From: Larkinella sp051857545
GTDB taxonomy: Bacteria; Bacteroidota; Bacteroidia; Cytophagales; Spirosomataceae
DNA length: 64,000 nt
Direction: 5' to 3'
NCBI RefSeq assembly: GCF_051857545.1
Contig: NZ_JBPZHB010000005.1
Coordinates: forward strand, 310,001-374,000
Numbering within the stretch: the stretch's first letter is position 1; each line of letters opens with the position of its first letter. Positions 36,046 to 44,545 of this stretch are shown one piece after another. Made by a program: the position numbers and the translations under genes. The notes beneath the pieces are model-generated. The model was not told where the DNA came from and ran no database searches. It worked only from the letters and a program-made list of their open reading frames with translations.

Positions 36046-39000
36046 TTAAAAAGTACTTTTTTGGAAGTCGGAAGGTGTGACGCCGTAGAATTCCCGGAAA
36101 CATTTAGTGAAATAGGCCGGGCTATCAAAACCGGCTTTGTAAGCGGATTCTGAACTGCTAAACCCTGCTTTGAGAAAGGCCGCGGCTCTGGTCAGCCGGA
36201 AATTTCTGACCACATCACTGACGGGCATACCCGCTACGGCCCGCATTTTGCGGTGCAGTTGGGAACGGCTCATGTTCATCCGTGACGCCAACTGCTCCAC
36301 GCTCACCGAAGAGTCGTCAAGGTCCTGCTCAATCTCATCATAGAATTTTGTTAAAAACGGATCCAGTTCAACGCTTTTCCTGAGCTCGGCAGACGGTGAG
36401 CTGAGCTGCTTCTGGATGTGCGCGCGCAACCGGCGCTGGCGTTCCAGCAGATTGTAGACCCGCAGGTTCAGCTCCGGGACATGAAACGGCTTGGTCAAAT
36501 AATCGTCGGCTCCCGTTGTCAGTCCCTGTATGCGACTTTCAAAGGCTACTTTTGCCGTCAGCAGGATTACCGGGATATGGCTGGTTTGCTCGTGGTGTTT
36601 TACTTTTTCGCAGAATTCAAACCCGTCCATCACCGGCATCATGACATCGCTGATGATCAGGTCCGGGATCGTCTCCAACGCTACCTTGAGGCCATCCGCT
36701 CCGTTGGTTGCCCGGTCGATACTGTAGTGGGCCGGTAAGCTATCGGCAATCAAATCGGCCAGCTCGGTATTGTCTTCCAGAAGCAGAATATGAATTTCCT
36801 CGTTTTCCGGGACTGGTATAGCCGACGCTGCGTTCAGCCCCGCATTCAAAAGGCTGGTATCAACCGGGGCTGCGGGGCGGTAAGGCATGAAAATGCGGAA
36901 GGTACTGCCTTTCCCCGGCTGGCTTTCCACCTCGATATGCCCCTGCTGCATCTCAATAAGCTCTCTAACGAGCGCCAGGCCTATGCCGCTACCCTTGACG
37001 GTCTGCTTTTCGTTCTCAGGTACCTGATAGTACCGCTTGAATATATCCGCAATCTGGTCGGTGGGTATGCCAATACCGGTATCCGCAACCGAGTACAGAA
37101 CATACTCGCCTGCTGCCGCTACGGTCATCGTAATGGCCCCACCGGGAGCAGTAAACTTAATCGCATTACCAATCAAATTGCCCAGAACCCGTTCCAACTT
37201 GGGGCCGTCAAACCAGAAAAGACCGTGCAGTTGATTGCTGAAATTGATTTCGATGCCTTTTTTAGCCGCTTCTTCCCGAAACAATTCGAGGACATTTACC
37301 GCAAACAGGCCAGGGTCACCTGCCGACTCGTCCAGGGACAACATCTTGGCGTCGAGTTTGGAAAAGTCCAGCAATTGATTGATCAGGGCCAATAATTGTT
37401 CAGCATTTCTTTTAATGGACAGCAGTTTACCTTCGTCTTTCGTCCCGGCGTATTTCCGGATCAACGGGGTCAGGGGCGAAAGGATCAACGTGAGCGGGGT
37501 CCGGAAGTCGTGGGTGACATTGGTGAAGAAACGTTCTTTGAGTTCCACCAGGACCCGGAGCTGCTGGGCTTCCTGCTTCTTGAGTTCAGCGGCTTTGCGT
37601 TGCTCTATGCGGGCTACCTGGAGATGCATTACATACCAACTACCACTGCCGATTAGCAGGGCATAAACCACATAAGCCCACCAGGTCCGCCACCAGGGTG
37701 GACGGACGATGATGATGAGTTTCTTTATTTCTTTGCTCCAACGTCCGGCCGTATTACTGGCGTTGACCGAAAACTCATAGCTGCCGGGGGGAATTTTTGT
37801 ATAGTTCGCAAAGGATATTTGCCCCGCATTTACCCAGTCATTGTCATACCCTGACAGTTGATACCGATAACGCAAATCCTGCGGTTGATTGAACTGCAGG
37901 CCTGCGAAAAAAAAAGTAACCGAGTTCTGATCGTAGTGCAGCACAAGTTCCCGGGCGGCATTAACCGGTTTTGTAAGCAACCCGCCTGCGGATGGTGTTA
38001 TGGTCTCATTATTGATTTTAAGCGCCGTTAATGCAATCGCAGGTTGGTATACATCGTCTTTTATCTTATTTGGGTCAAACACGGTCCAGCCATGCGTCCC
38101 GCCAAATGCCAGGCGACCATCCGGCAACATTAATTGATGAAACCGGTTGAACTCGTCTTCCAGCAAGCCATGCCGGGTCTGAAAAACCCTAACTTTATGC
38201 GTAATAGGGCTAAAGGTGCAGAGCCCTTTGTTGGTTCCAAACCACAAGTTGCCGTAATGGTCGGCCAGCAAGGTATAGATGGTGTTGTCCGGCAGACCGG
38301 TCTCGGTGTTGAAGCTCGCTGCTTTGAGCGTTTTTTTGTTCAGACTAATCAGCCCATTACGGCTACCGATCCAAAGCAAATCGGCCCTGGACGGATCGGG
38401 CTTCAACCCCAGTAACTGATTGGTAGGCAAGCCCCCGGGCGCCTGGGTATGCTTAAGTTGCCTGATCTGACCCGTTTTACGTTCAATGAACAGTAATCCG
38501 TCCATCTCGGTTGTGATCCAGATGCGCTCGGCATCCATCGTGATGTCCTGAGGGATAATCTGGGTACCAACCTGAAGGCCGATCTTTCCGGGTGGCACCA
38601 GCCAGTCCCACGCGGCTTTGGTTTGGTTGTAAATCAACACGTTCAGGTTATACCCGATCACAACCGGTGCGCCCTCGGGGCTGATGGTCAATCCCTTGAT
38701 TCCGATGCCGCTTTCAGTCGGATTGGATACCTGGGGAAGCCGGGGAAGCTTTGAAAAGGTTTTGGCCGCCGTGTCGTACCGGACAACTTGTTCCTTCAAG
38801 CCAATCCAGAGCATCCCGCTTTGATCGTAGGCCGAGCGCAGATGATAACCCGATGCAGCAAAACGCTGGTCTTTGGGCTCCCAGGCAAACAAGCCTGACA
38901 AAGACTGCTTAAATTCCTTTTGCAGGACATCGCCGGCAAACCCGTCCCTGACCGGGAACGACGGAAAAAAGGGCGTAGTGAGGTCTACCTGGGTAATTCC

Positions 39001-40098
39001 GTGGGCATTGGTACCCAACCAAACCAAACCTGACCGGTCTACTAAAAACGATTGGATGGGGTCCTTGTTGAGTTCGGTCTGGCCATAAACCAACCGCAGA
39101 CCCGTTTGATCGTCGTACCGGTAAACAGCAGTCCCCCGCTCGAAGTACTCGCTCCCGTCGGCTCCGGTGCGTATCCAGGTTACCCCGCGATCACCTGGCG
39201 AGGCAAAGCGGATTTTCTTCGAATACTTTTTTCGGGAAACAGAAAAAAAATACAGGAACTTTCGGTCGGCCCACATGAGCTCGCCATTCTTTCGTTGGTG
39301 CAGCCCGACTGGAAACCGAACGGCATTGCGGTAATTATGAAAATCGGGCAGTTCCGGTGATCCAAACTTTTCAACCTTACCGGATTTTCTATTCAGGCTG
39401 CTAAGGCCATATCGGGTCAGTAGCCATAAACGCTCGTCGGTGCCTTCACACAGTCCCCAAAGCGTATCACTGTCAAACCCGTGGGATTTTTTGGTGTAAA
39501 TTTTGGGTATTGCGCCATATCTCATCAGCCCGGTTCCATCCATGATTCGCCAGATAGTACCCCGGGAGTCGGCAAGCCAGGCGCGACGAAGAAAGGTACT
39601 ACTGGTAAAATTCGTGGGTATGGGATAGTGTTTGAACTCTTCTGAAACGGGGTCCAGCCGATCAAAGATACCCGTTTCGTGCTCGATCCAGATGCCATCA
39701 TGGATCCATTTAGTCGTGATGATTAAATTGGAGGCAAGTGACGAGGAGTCTTCATTGTTATGTTGAAAAACTTTGAATGTGATCCCATCATACTGGGCGA
39801 GTCCGTTTCTTGTCCCTACCCAAACAAATCCCGCTTTATCCTGTTCCAGGCCGGACACGAACGATTGTGGAAGACCTTCTATCGTGGAAATGTTTCGAGT
39901 GGTCTGCCCGGCTACCTCTGTACCAGACAAACACAGAAAAATATACACGATAATTCGAATGGCATCGTAAACCGTTTCGATAATAGCAAGGGGTTTTATT
40001 TTTTTCCAAAAGCTGTTTGATCGTTCGAAAAAAGCCTCAAAACAGGTTGCCAATGGAGTAAGTAGCTCACCAGGAACTCTTAAGCTATAAGATCTCAT
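36046..40098 (-). CDS. hybrid two-component system regulator (Reg_prop propeller, Y_Y_Y, histidine kinase, receiver, AraC HTH)
   Basis: About 1350 residues; the ATG at 40098 (MRSYSLRVPG) is preferred over an upstream GTG, but the N-terminal signal-anchor (IIVYIFLCLSGTEVAGQ, near 52) sits unusually deep, so the true start may be later. Periplasmic propeller repeats (FVWVGTRNGLAQYDG near 88; NLWFGTNKGLCTF near 625) and a Y_Y_Y domain (near 730-805) are followed by a transmembrane helix near 825, the H-box FFTNVTHDFRTPLTL near 870, ATPase boxes NLIGNAIKF and GSGIGLALV, a receiver with LIISDVMMPVMDG near 1150, and a C-terminal AraC HTH ending VTPSDFQKSTF. Such sensors detect periplasmic glycan fragments and activate local operons. 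It points toward the toxin group, 123 bases upstream of YceI. Confidence 0.95.
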   Translation of the reverse strand: MRSYSLRVPGELLTPLATCFEAFFERSNSFWKKIKPLAIIETVYDAIRIIVYIFLCLSGTEVAGQTTRNISTIEGLPQSFVSGLEQDKAGFVWVGTRNGLAQYDGITFKVFQHNNEDSSSLASNLIITTKWIHDGIWIEHETGIFDRLDPVSEEFKHYPIPTNFTSSTFLRRAWLADSRGTIWRIMDGTGLMRYGAIPKIYTKKSHGFDSDTLWGLCEGTDERLWLLTRYGLSSLNRKSGKVEKFGSPELPDFHNYRNAVRFPVGLHQRKNGELMWADRKFLYFFSVSRKKYSKKIRFASPGDRGVTWIRTGADGSEYFERGTAVYRYDDQTGLRLVYGQTELNKDPIQSFLVDRSGLVWLGTNAHGITQVDLTTPFFPSFPVRDGFAGDVLQKEFKQSLSGLFAWEPKDQRFAASGYHLRSAYDQSGMLWIGLKEQVVRYDTAAKTFSKLPRLPQVSNPTESGIGIKGLTISPEGAPVVIGYNLNVLIYNQTKAAWDWLVPPGKIGLQVGTQIIPQDITMDAERIWITTEMDGLLFIERKTGQIRQLKHTQAPGGLPTNQLLGLKPDPSRADLLWIGSRNGLISLNKKTLKAASFNTETGLPDNTIYTLLADHYGNLWFGTNKGLCTFSPITHKVRVFQTRHGLLEDEFNRFHQLMLPDGRLAFGGTHGWTVFDPNKIKDDVYQPAIALTALKINNETITPSAGGLLTKPVNAARELVLHYDQNSVTFFFAGLQFNQPQDLRYRYQLSGYDNDWVNAGQISFANYTKIPPGSYEFSVNASNTAGRWSKEIKKLIIIVRPPWWRTWWAYVVYALLIGSGSWYVMHLQVARIEQRKAAELKKQEAQQLRVLVELKERFFTNVTHDFRTPLTLILSPLTPLIRKYAGTKDEGKLLSIKRNAEQLLALINQLLDFSKLDAKMLSLDESAGDPGLFAVNVLELFREEAAKKGIEINFSNQLHGLFWFDGPKLERVLGNLIGNAIKFTAPGGAITMTVAAAGEYVLYSVADTGIGIPTDQIADIFKRYYQVPENEKQTVKGSGIGLALVRELIEMQQGHIEVESQPGKGSTFRIFMPYRPAAPVDTSLLNAGLNAASAIPVPENEEIHILLLEDNTELADLIADSLPAHYSIDRATNGADGLKVALETIPDLIISDVMMPVMDGFEFCEKVKHHEQTSHIPVILLTAKVAFESRIQGLTTGADDYLTKPFHVPELNLRVYNLLERQRRLRAHIQKQLSSPSAELRKSVELDPFLTKFYDEIEQDLDDSSVSVEQLASRMNMSRSQLHRKMRAVAGMPVSDVVRNFRLTRAAAFLKAGFSSSESAYKAGFDSPAYFTKCFREFYGVTPSDFQKSTF

Positions 40099-40367
40099 AG
40101 TAGAATTCCGCCTTATCACCACAGCAAATTGCCGGGACTTCCTGGAAGAAAGGCCGCCTGGTGCGCACCGTCTGGGCTAATATACTGACAAAAAATGAAA
40201 ACTGTTAGACCTTTCAAGCGTTGAACATGAGGGTTGACCCGAGCCCAATCCTGGACGATGGTTATTCTGAGGACCGGACGTTCTTTACCTTGTCCCTAAA
40301 AACTGGACAGTTAACAAGTAGAGAAATTCAGGCGATTTTGATAATTTAAACAATCAGAAAATCGCTT

Positions 40368-40490
40368 ACGAAAAAGACGAAATTCACGGAAGCACAGATT
40401 GTTTTTTGCGCTTCGTCAGGCTGACACGGGTGTATCTGTAGCGGAGGTTTGCCGGAAAATGGGCGTAAGTGAAGCCACCTACTATAAAAG
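40368..40490 (+). mobile_element. relic of an IS3-family transposase orfA
   Basis: The frame reads KKTKFTEAQIVF, then after one inserted T (a run of six T at 40402-40407) continues ALRQADTGVSVAEVCRKMGV then SEATYYK. This is the start of an IS3-family OrfA helix-turn-helix protein. The start codon is now ACG, the frame is shifted, and the similarity stops at 40490 where the sequence turns into something unrelated. No orfB and no terminal repeats are seen. It is an inactive scrap next to an integrase relic. Confidence 0.8.
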
Positions 40491-40610
40491 GTCAAGTGAA
40501 AGCGTGCGTAACGTCAACTTTTAATGCCTGCTCTTTGGAGTCTACCTGTTCGCTCCTGAAAAACTGCTTTTCAACGTCAGGGAAATTAAAAACGGCAATC
40601 TTTTTGATTA

Positions 40611-40841
40611 CTACATCAGCCTGTTCTCAAACTCGGCAATACGCTCCCGAATTTCACGAAGCTCCCGGCGGGTTTTGCTTTTGTCCCGGACATCAGACCA
40701 TCCCGATTCAAGCAGGTCGTAGTTGATGGCGTAGTACTTATTAGCGCGCTGAAATGTAATGCGTAGCTTCAGGGGATAGGTTCCGTTCTCTTTCTGCCTG
40801 CTGGTGTCTAGAATGACGGCAACAGTGGGTATATTTAACTT
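40611..40841 (-). pseudogene. N-terminal relic of a Bacteroidota tyrosine recombinase/phage-type integrase
   Basis: 77 codons reading KLNIPTVAVILDTSRQKENG, then TYPLKLRITFQRANKYYAIN and ending in RELREIRERIAEFENRLM before a stop. The pattern VAVILDTRRQKENGTYPLKLR is the arm-type DNA-binding N-terminus of Bacteroidota integrases. There is no start codon at the usual place (TAT lies where ATG would be), and the catalytic domain with Arg-His-Arg-Tyr is absent. Its N-terminus lies 162 bases from the tRNA-Arg fragment, the usual position of an integrase beside its att site, reading away from it. Confidence 0.75.
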
Positions 40842-41002
40842 ATATGCGTATCAGTGTTTGCACTCAATTTGATACACTAAATTGGTAACTTTCGGTAAAC
40901 AATAAAGTAAAGACTAGTAAACTATTGAGTATAAACTCCTGATTTACTGATAGTTTTAATAACTATCAGTAAATCAAAGTAGAGAGTAGTAAAGGCTTTA
41001 AC

Positions 41003-41049
41003 CCTGATTACGGATCAGGAGGTTTGGGGCTCGAATCCCTACAAGTGCA
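41003..41049 (+). tRNA. 3' half of a tRNA-Arg (ACG), probable attachment-site remnant
   Basis: From the anticodon stem on, the sequence folds as a tRNA: stem CCTGA/TCAGG (41003-41007 and 41015-41019) around loop TTACGGA with anticodon ACG at 41010-41012; a 5-base variable region; T stem TGGGG/CCCTA with loop CTCGAAT; 3' acceptor strand CAAGTGC and discriminator A at 41049. The first half is missing: 26 bases upstream there is no GCACTTG acceptor strand and no D arm. The T loop has C for the first T. CCA is not encoded. This is a partial copy, not a working gene. A terminator follows at once. Confidence 0.7.
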
Positions 41050-41060
41050 CTGAAAGTAAA

Positions 41061-41096
41061 AAAATCCCTCAAAACTGATTGTTTTGAGGGATTTTT
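41061..41096 (+). terminator. intrinsic terminator after the tRNA fragment
   Basis: A 13-bp perfect stem, AATCCCTCAAAAC (41063-41075) and its complement (41081-41093), encloses the loop TGATT and is followed by T residues. It lies 13 bases after the tRNA fragment, the position expected for the original tRNA terminator. It is nearly symmetrical (A tract before, T tract after), so it could also serve the minus-strand gene ending at 41266. Confidence 0.85.
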
Positions 41097-41265
41097 CATT
41101 GCAAATGTAACTAAAGCTTACAGGTGACGATTTTAGTCTGCGTAATTGCAGTAAAAAACAGTTGAACTTCAATAACTTTATAATAGCCGATAAATGTCCT
41201 CTTCTGAGCCAGGACCGAATCAAACCCTGAATCAGGGTACCGTAATGAGCGATGCACGGCGGGTA

Positions 41266-42150
41266 TCAGAATAAGTCCGCATATACCTTGGGCAGGGCAG
41301 TCAGTGGTTTGATGCGAATGTCACGGTAAAACACTTCAGCCGCTTCACTTTGTAGCTGGATCTTGCCCTGCCGCATGGGAACTTCCTGCCCGTCGGGGTT
41401 ACTATAGCGGGAATCTTTCAGGACCATCACCACGTGGCCATTGACCAGATGAAGGCTTTTCCCCTCGAAGCAAATCAGTTCCAGTCGGGTCCATTCTCCC
41501 GGCTGACTTTCGTGATTGGCCGACCGAAGGCAGTAGTAGTCACCGCCCCCCTTGAAGGGCGCGAACGGTTGCCTGGCGTCCGCCACCCGGTTCATAATGC
41601 CTTCGGATGGAAAAGAGCGGATATCGATGACGGAATTAGCCTGGCACCAAAAATCACCCATGTGCCCCTCCATGACTTGAAACTCCTGCGAAAGCATCCA
41701 CGATCGAAAATATTCCACACCCGCTTCGCCAATGGAATGATACAGGATGCCCGAATCCCGCAATTTATTTTTTCTGGGGTCATATTTTTTCTCTCCCCAT
41801 TTCATTTCAAGCACCAGGTGATAGTTTTCGTAGGCCTTTCGGGTGAACAAACACCCGTAGATCTCCCCACTGATCCGCAAGACGGGGCCACCGGGTTCAT
41901 TTAAGACTGAAAATACATGGGTGTCATCTCTGTTGTAGCCAATCGGTGGAATCGGCTTGCCCGATGCATCCGTTGGTATCTTTCCATTATAATCCGGCTT
42001 ATGGGCATAGCTTAGATAAGTCTCCCACTGGGTCATGTTAGTGTCCAAAAGGGAAACCCATTCGTCGGACTTACTCCGAAACGAAAACGACAAAACAAAC
42101 CCCAGTAAACCGGTCAGGGAGAGGATAAGGTACTTCATGGATTTCTTCAT
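41266..42150 (-). CDS. DUF1080 (3-keto-disaccharide hydrolase-like) secreted protein
   Basis: 294 residues with an N-terminal signal anchor (MKYLILSLTGLLGFVLSF from residue 5). The concanavalin-like jelly roll of DUF1080 proteins is visible: WVSLLDTNMTQWETYLSY near 31, GEIYGCLFTRKAYENYHLVL near 95, RDSGILYHSIGEAG near 130, YFRSWMLSQEFQVMEGHMGD near 147, and EWTRLELICFEGKSLHLVNG near 218. Members hydrolyse 3-keto-glycosides or bind glycans; here it should sit in the periplasm. It is divergent from an AraC regulator (gap 105), which probably controls it. It has no operon partner on its own strand. Confidence 0.85.
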   Translation of the reverse strand: MKKSMKYLILSLTGLLGFVLSFSFRSKSDEWVSLLDTNMTQWETYLSYAHKPDYNGKIPTDASGKPIPPIGYNRDDTHVFSVLNEPGGPVLRISGEIYGCLFTRKAYENYHLVLEMKWGEKKYDPRKNKLRDSGILYHSIGEAGVEYFRSWMLSQEFQVMEGHMGDFWCQANSVIDIRSFPSEGIMNRVADARQPFAPFKGGGDYYCLRSANHESQPGEWTRLELICFEGKSLHLVNGHVVMVLKDSRYSNPDGQEVPMRQGKIQLQSEAAEVFYRDIRIKPLTALPKVYADLF

Positions 42151-42255
42151 AGGGGTAGAATACAGCTTTTCCTATGACAAAACTACGACCATGTAAAGGG
42201 AACGCGTTGTAAAAATCCATTCTTTCCTGGTAGATTTATAGCTTTCCGAAGACGT

Positions 42256-43098
42256 ATGAAACGGTACATTCTGCATACTTCCTTTAACATCTATCATTTC
42301 GAAGCCGCGAGCTGGGTTCATGCCGTACATACCCATACGTACTTCGAGATCATTTTTATACTCAAAGGCCGGGGGATTCATAACATGAATGGCAACGCGT
42401 TTCCCTATACCCAGGGCGATGTGTTTCTGCTGGGACCACAGGATTACCATGATTTTGCCATTGAGGAAATAACCGAGTTCTGCTTTATTCGCTTCAACGA
42501 ATCGATCCACAAGCACTATGGGGAGGAGAAAGACAGCAACGGACAACCGATTATAAAAGCCTTACTCACCACCTCTTCTCAGAGTCGTGGATCTATTGTC
42601 CTGGACAATCAGGAGAAGAAAAAACTGCACGCGCTGTTGATGGTATTGGAAGCCGAATATGAACGGCATCAGTCACCCCACTTTGCCATCATTCGCGACA
42701 GTCTCATGCGCAGTATACTGATGATCCTGGCCCGAAACCTGTTTGATCAAACGTCGGCCAGACCCCTGCTGAGCCATTCGGTAGAGGCCATGCTCCTGTA
42801 TATCCGGCAACACATTTATCAGCCAGACAAACTACGAATTGAAAACCTGGCCGAGGCCTTCCATTATGCACCGGCCTATATCAGCCTCTTTTTCAAGAAG
42901 CAGACGGGGGAATCCCTGAAACAGTATATCATCAAGCACAAAATCAAACTCATCGAAGCCCGATTACTCTATAGCCCCTTAAGCCTGGCTCAGATTGCCT
43001 ATGAATTTGGTTACACTGATGAAAGCCATTTTTGTAAACAGTTCAAAAAGTATACAGGCGTTACACCCACCACTTTACGCACAGGACGTGACAAATAA
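42256..43098 (+). CDS. AraC family transcriptional regulator with cupin sensor
   Basis: 280 residues. The N-terminal cupin (about 10-100) has VHTHTYFEIIFILKGRG near 24, with the His residues of the cupin fold, and YTQGDVFLLGPQDYHDF near 52. The C-terminal AraC DNA-binding domain (about 180-275) has two helix-turn-helix motifs: LAEAFHYAPAYISLFFKKQTG near 200 and LAQIAYEFGYTDESHFCKQF near 245, ending KYTGVTPTTLRTGRD. Proteins of this kind bind a sugar in the cupin and activate catabolic genes. It is divergent from the DUF1080 gene and is the likely regulator of it. The 237 bases after it hold nothing recognisable. Confidence 0.93.
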   Translation: MKRYILHTSFNIYHFEAASWVHAVHTHTYFEIIFILKGRGIHNMNGNAFPYTQGDVFLLGPQDYHDFAIEEITEFCFIRFNESIHKHYGEEKDSNGQPIIKALLTTSSQSRGSIVLDNQEKKKLHALLMVLEAEYERHQSPHFAIIRDSLMRSILMILARNLFDQTSARPLLSHSVEAMLLYIRQHIYQPDKLRIENLAEAFHYAPAYISLFFKKQTGESLKQYIIKHKIKLIEARLLYSPLSLAQIAYEFGYTDESHFCKQFKKYTGVTPTTLRTGRDK

Positions 43099-43339
43099 GC
43101 GTTGGGAGTGGTTTTCCTGCGTTAAACTGGCTGGCTCGGAAATGTATTAATGGTATAAGAAACAAACAAGGGCTTATTCGTCCAACTCGGAGAAGCATTA
43201 TCCCCATTATCAGGTAGTTGAGAGGCCTATTATGTTCCTGGAGATTTGCAAATAATTCTCCTTTGGCGTAGTTTTAAGCTCGTCCACTACATCCTGTGAT
43301 TAGTGTGGATCGACATTCGCTTACGCTAAACCTTCTTTG

Positions 43340-44542
43340 ATGAAACCGGCCTTATTGCTGCTGACTGCCTGGCTGTATGCTTCTACGCTCTGCGCCCAGT
43401 CAGACGTTCAGAAACGCTACCAGACGAAATTGATCATGGCCGATGACGGCAGCACCATCGAGCTGGATGCGGGTTCTTTCACTTTCACCAGTAGTTTATC
43501 ACTCCAGGACAAAAAGCGCATCGTCATTCGCGGTCAAGGCATCGACAAAACCGTGCTCAGCTTCAAAGGCCAGACCGACGGAGCCGAGGGCCTGCGCGTG
43601 TCGAACAGTGAAAATATCGTCATCGAGAATTTGACCGTTCAGGATACCAAAGGCGATGGCATCAAAACCATGAATGTCAAAGGCATCACCTTCCGCAACG
43701 TCAAAGTCGAGTGGACGGGGCCTCCCAAGTCGACCAATGGCGGCTACGGGCTGTATCCGGTCCAGTGCGACAAGGTGTTGATTGAGGGTTGCACCGCCAT
43801 CGGGGCCTCCGATGCGGGGATCTATGTGGGGCAATCGCGCGGGATTATCGTTAAAAACAGTAAGGCTTACCACAACGTAGCCGGCATCGAAATCGAAAAT
43901 TCACGCGACGCCGACGTGTTCGACAACGAAGCCTACGAGAATACGGGCGGTATCCTGGTGTTCGACCTGCCCGATCTGGTCCAAAAGCAGGGCGGGAACG
44001 TGCGCGTATTCAATAATTATGTGCACGACAACAACCTGCCGAATTTTGCTCCCGAAGGCAACATCGTTGCGACGGTCTCTGCCGGAACCGGCCTGCTCAT
44101 TCTGGCGGCCAACGGGGTTGAGGTGTTTAACAACCGGTTTATCCGCAACCAAAGCACGGGTACAGGCATCATTAGCTACTTGTTTACCCAACGGCCCATT
44201 ACCGACAAAGCTTACTATCCCTTCCCGACGGCTATTTCCATTCACGACAACGTTTACGAGCGAAACTCCGGCCCGGCTATTGCCCGCAATGAGCTTTTTG
44301 CGTTAATTCTAAAAACAGGGTCTGAAATCCCCCATATTCTCTACGACGGTATTGCCGATCCGGCCACGCTGGACAAAAATGGGCAGCCCCTTCCCGAGCG
44401 TCGCATTTGCATTCGTAACAACAAAAATCAAAGCCTGATCGTCCTGGATGCCGGGCAGGGCTTCAAAAACATGTCCCGCGATGCCGCCCCATTTAACTGC
44501 CAATTGCCACCACTCAAGGTTCCGTCCCTCAACGCTCGCTAA
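43340..44542 (+). CDS. secreted parallel beta-helix protein (SO2929-type partner of a diheme cytochrome)
   Basis: About 400 residues from the ATG at 43340. Signal peptide MKPALLLLTAWLYASTLCAQ. The mature protein is a right-handed parallel beta-helix with PbH1 repeats: ENIVIENLTVQDTKGDGIKT near 95, VLIEGCTAIGASDAGIYVGQ near 150, AGIEIENSRDADVFDNEAYE near 182 and GVEVFNNRFIRNQSTGTGI near 260. It resembles the family that is regularly encoded next to SO2930-type cytochromes. The next gene starts 3 bases after its stop, so translation is likely coupled. Parallel beta-helix folds usually bind or cut polysaccharides, but no catalytic signature is evident and function is unknown. Confidence 0.88.
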   Translation: MKPALLLLTAWLYASTLCAQSDVQKRYQTKLIMADDGSTIELDAGSFTFTSSLSLQDKKRIVIRGQGIDKTVLSFKGQTDGAEGLRVSNSENIVIENLTVQDTKGDGIKTMNVKGITFRNVKVEWTGPPKSTNGGYGLYPVQCDKVLIEGCTAIGASDAGIYVGQSRGIIVKNSKAYHNVAGIEIENSRDADVFDNEAYENTGGILVFDLPDLVQKQGGNVRVFNNYVHDNNLPNFAPEGNIVATVSAGTGLLILAANGVEVFNNRFIRNQSTGTGIISYLFTQRPITDKAYYPFPTAISIHDNVYERNSGPAIARNELFALILKTGSEIPHILYDGIADPATLDKNGQPLPERRICIRNNKNQSLIVLDAGQGFKNMSRDAAPFNCQLPPLKVPSLNAR

Positions 44543-44545
44543 CCA

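Noticed and set aside
40469..40726. 85-codon + frame beginning inside the IS3 relic
   Set aside because: It runs across the junction of the IS3 relic and antisense to the integrase relic, whose frame matches a known family.
41003..41049. Intact tRNA gene
   Set aside because: The first half (acceptor 5' strand and D arm) is not present upstream, so only a 3' fragment is claimed.
26886..41096. Prophage
   Set aside because: Apart from the integrase relic there are no phage structural, packaging or lysis genes.
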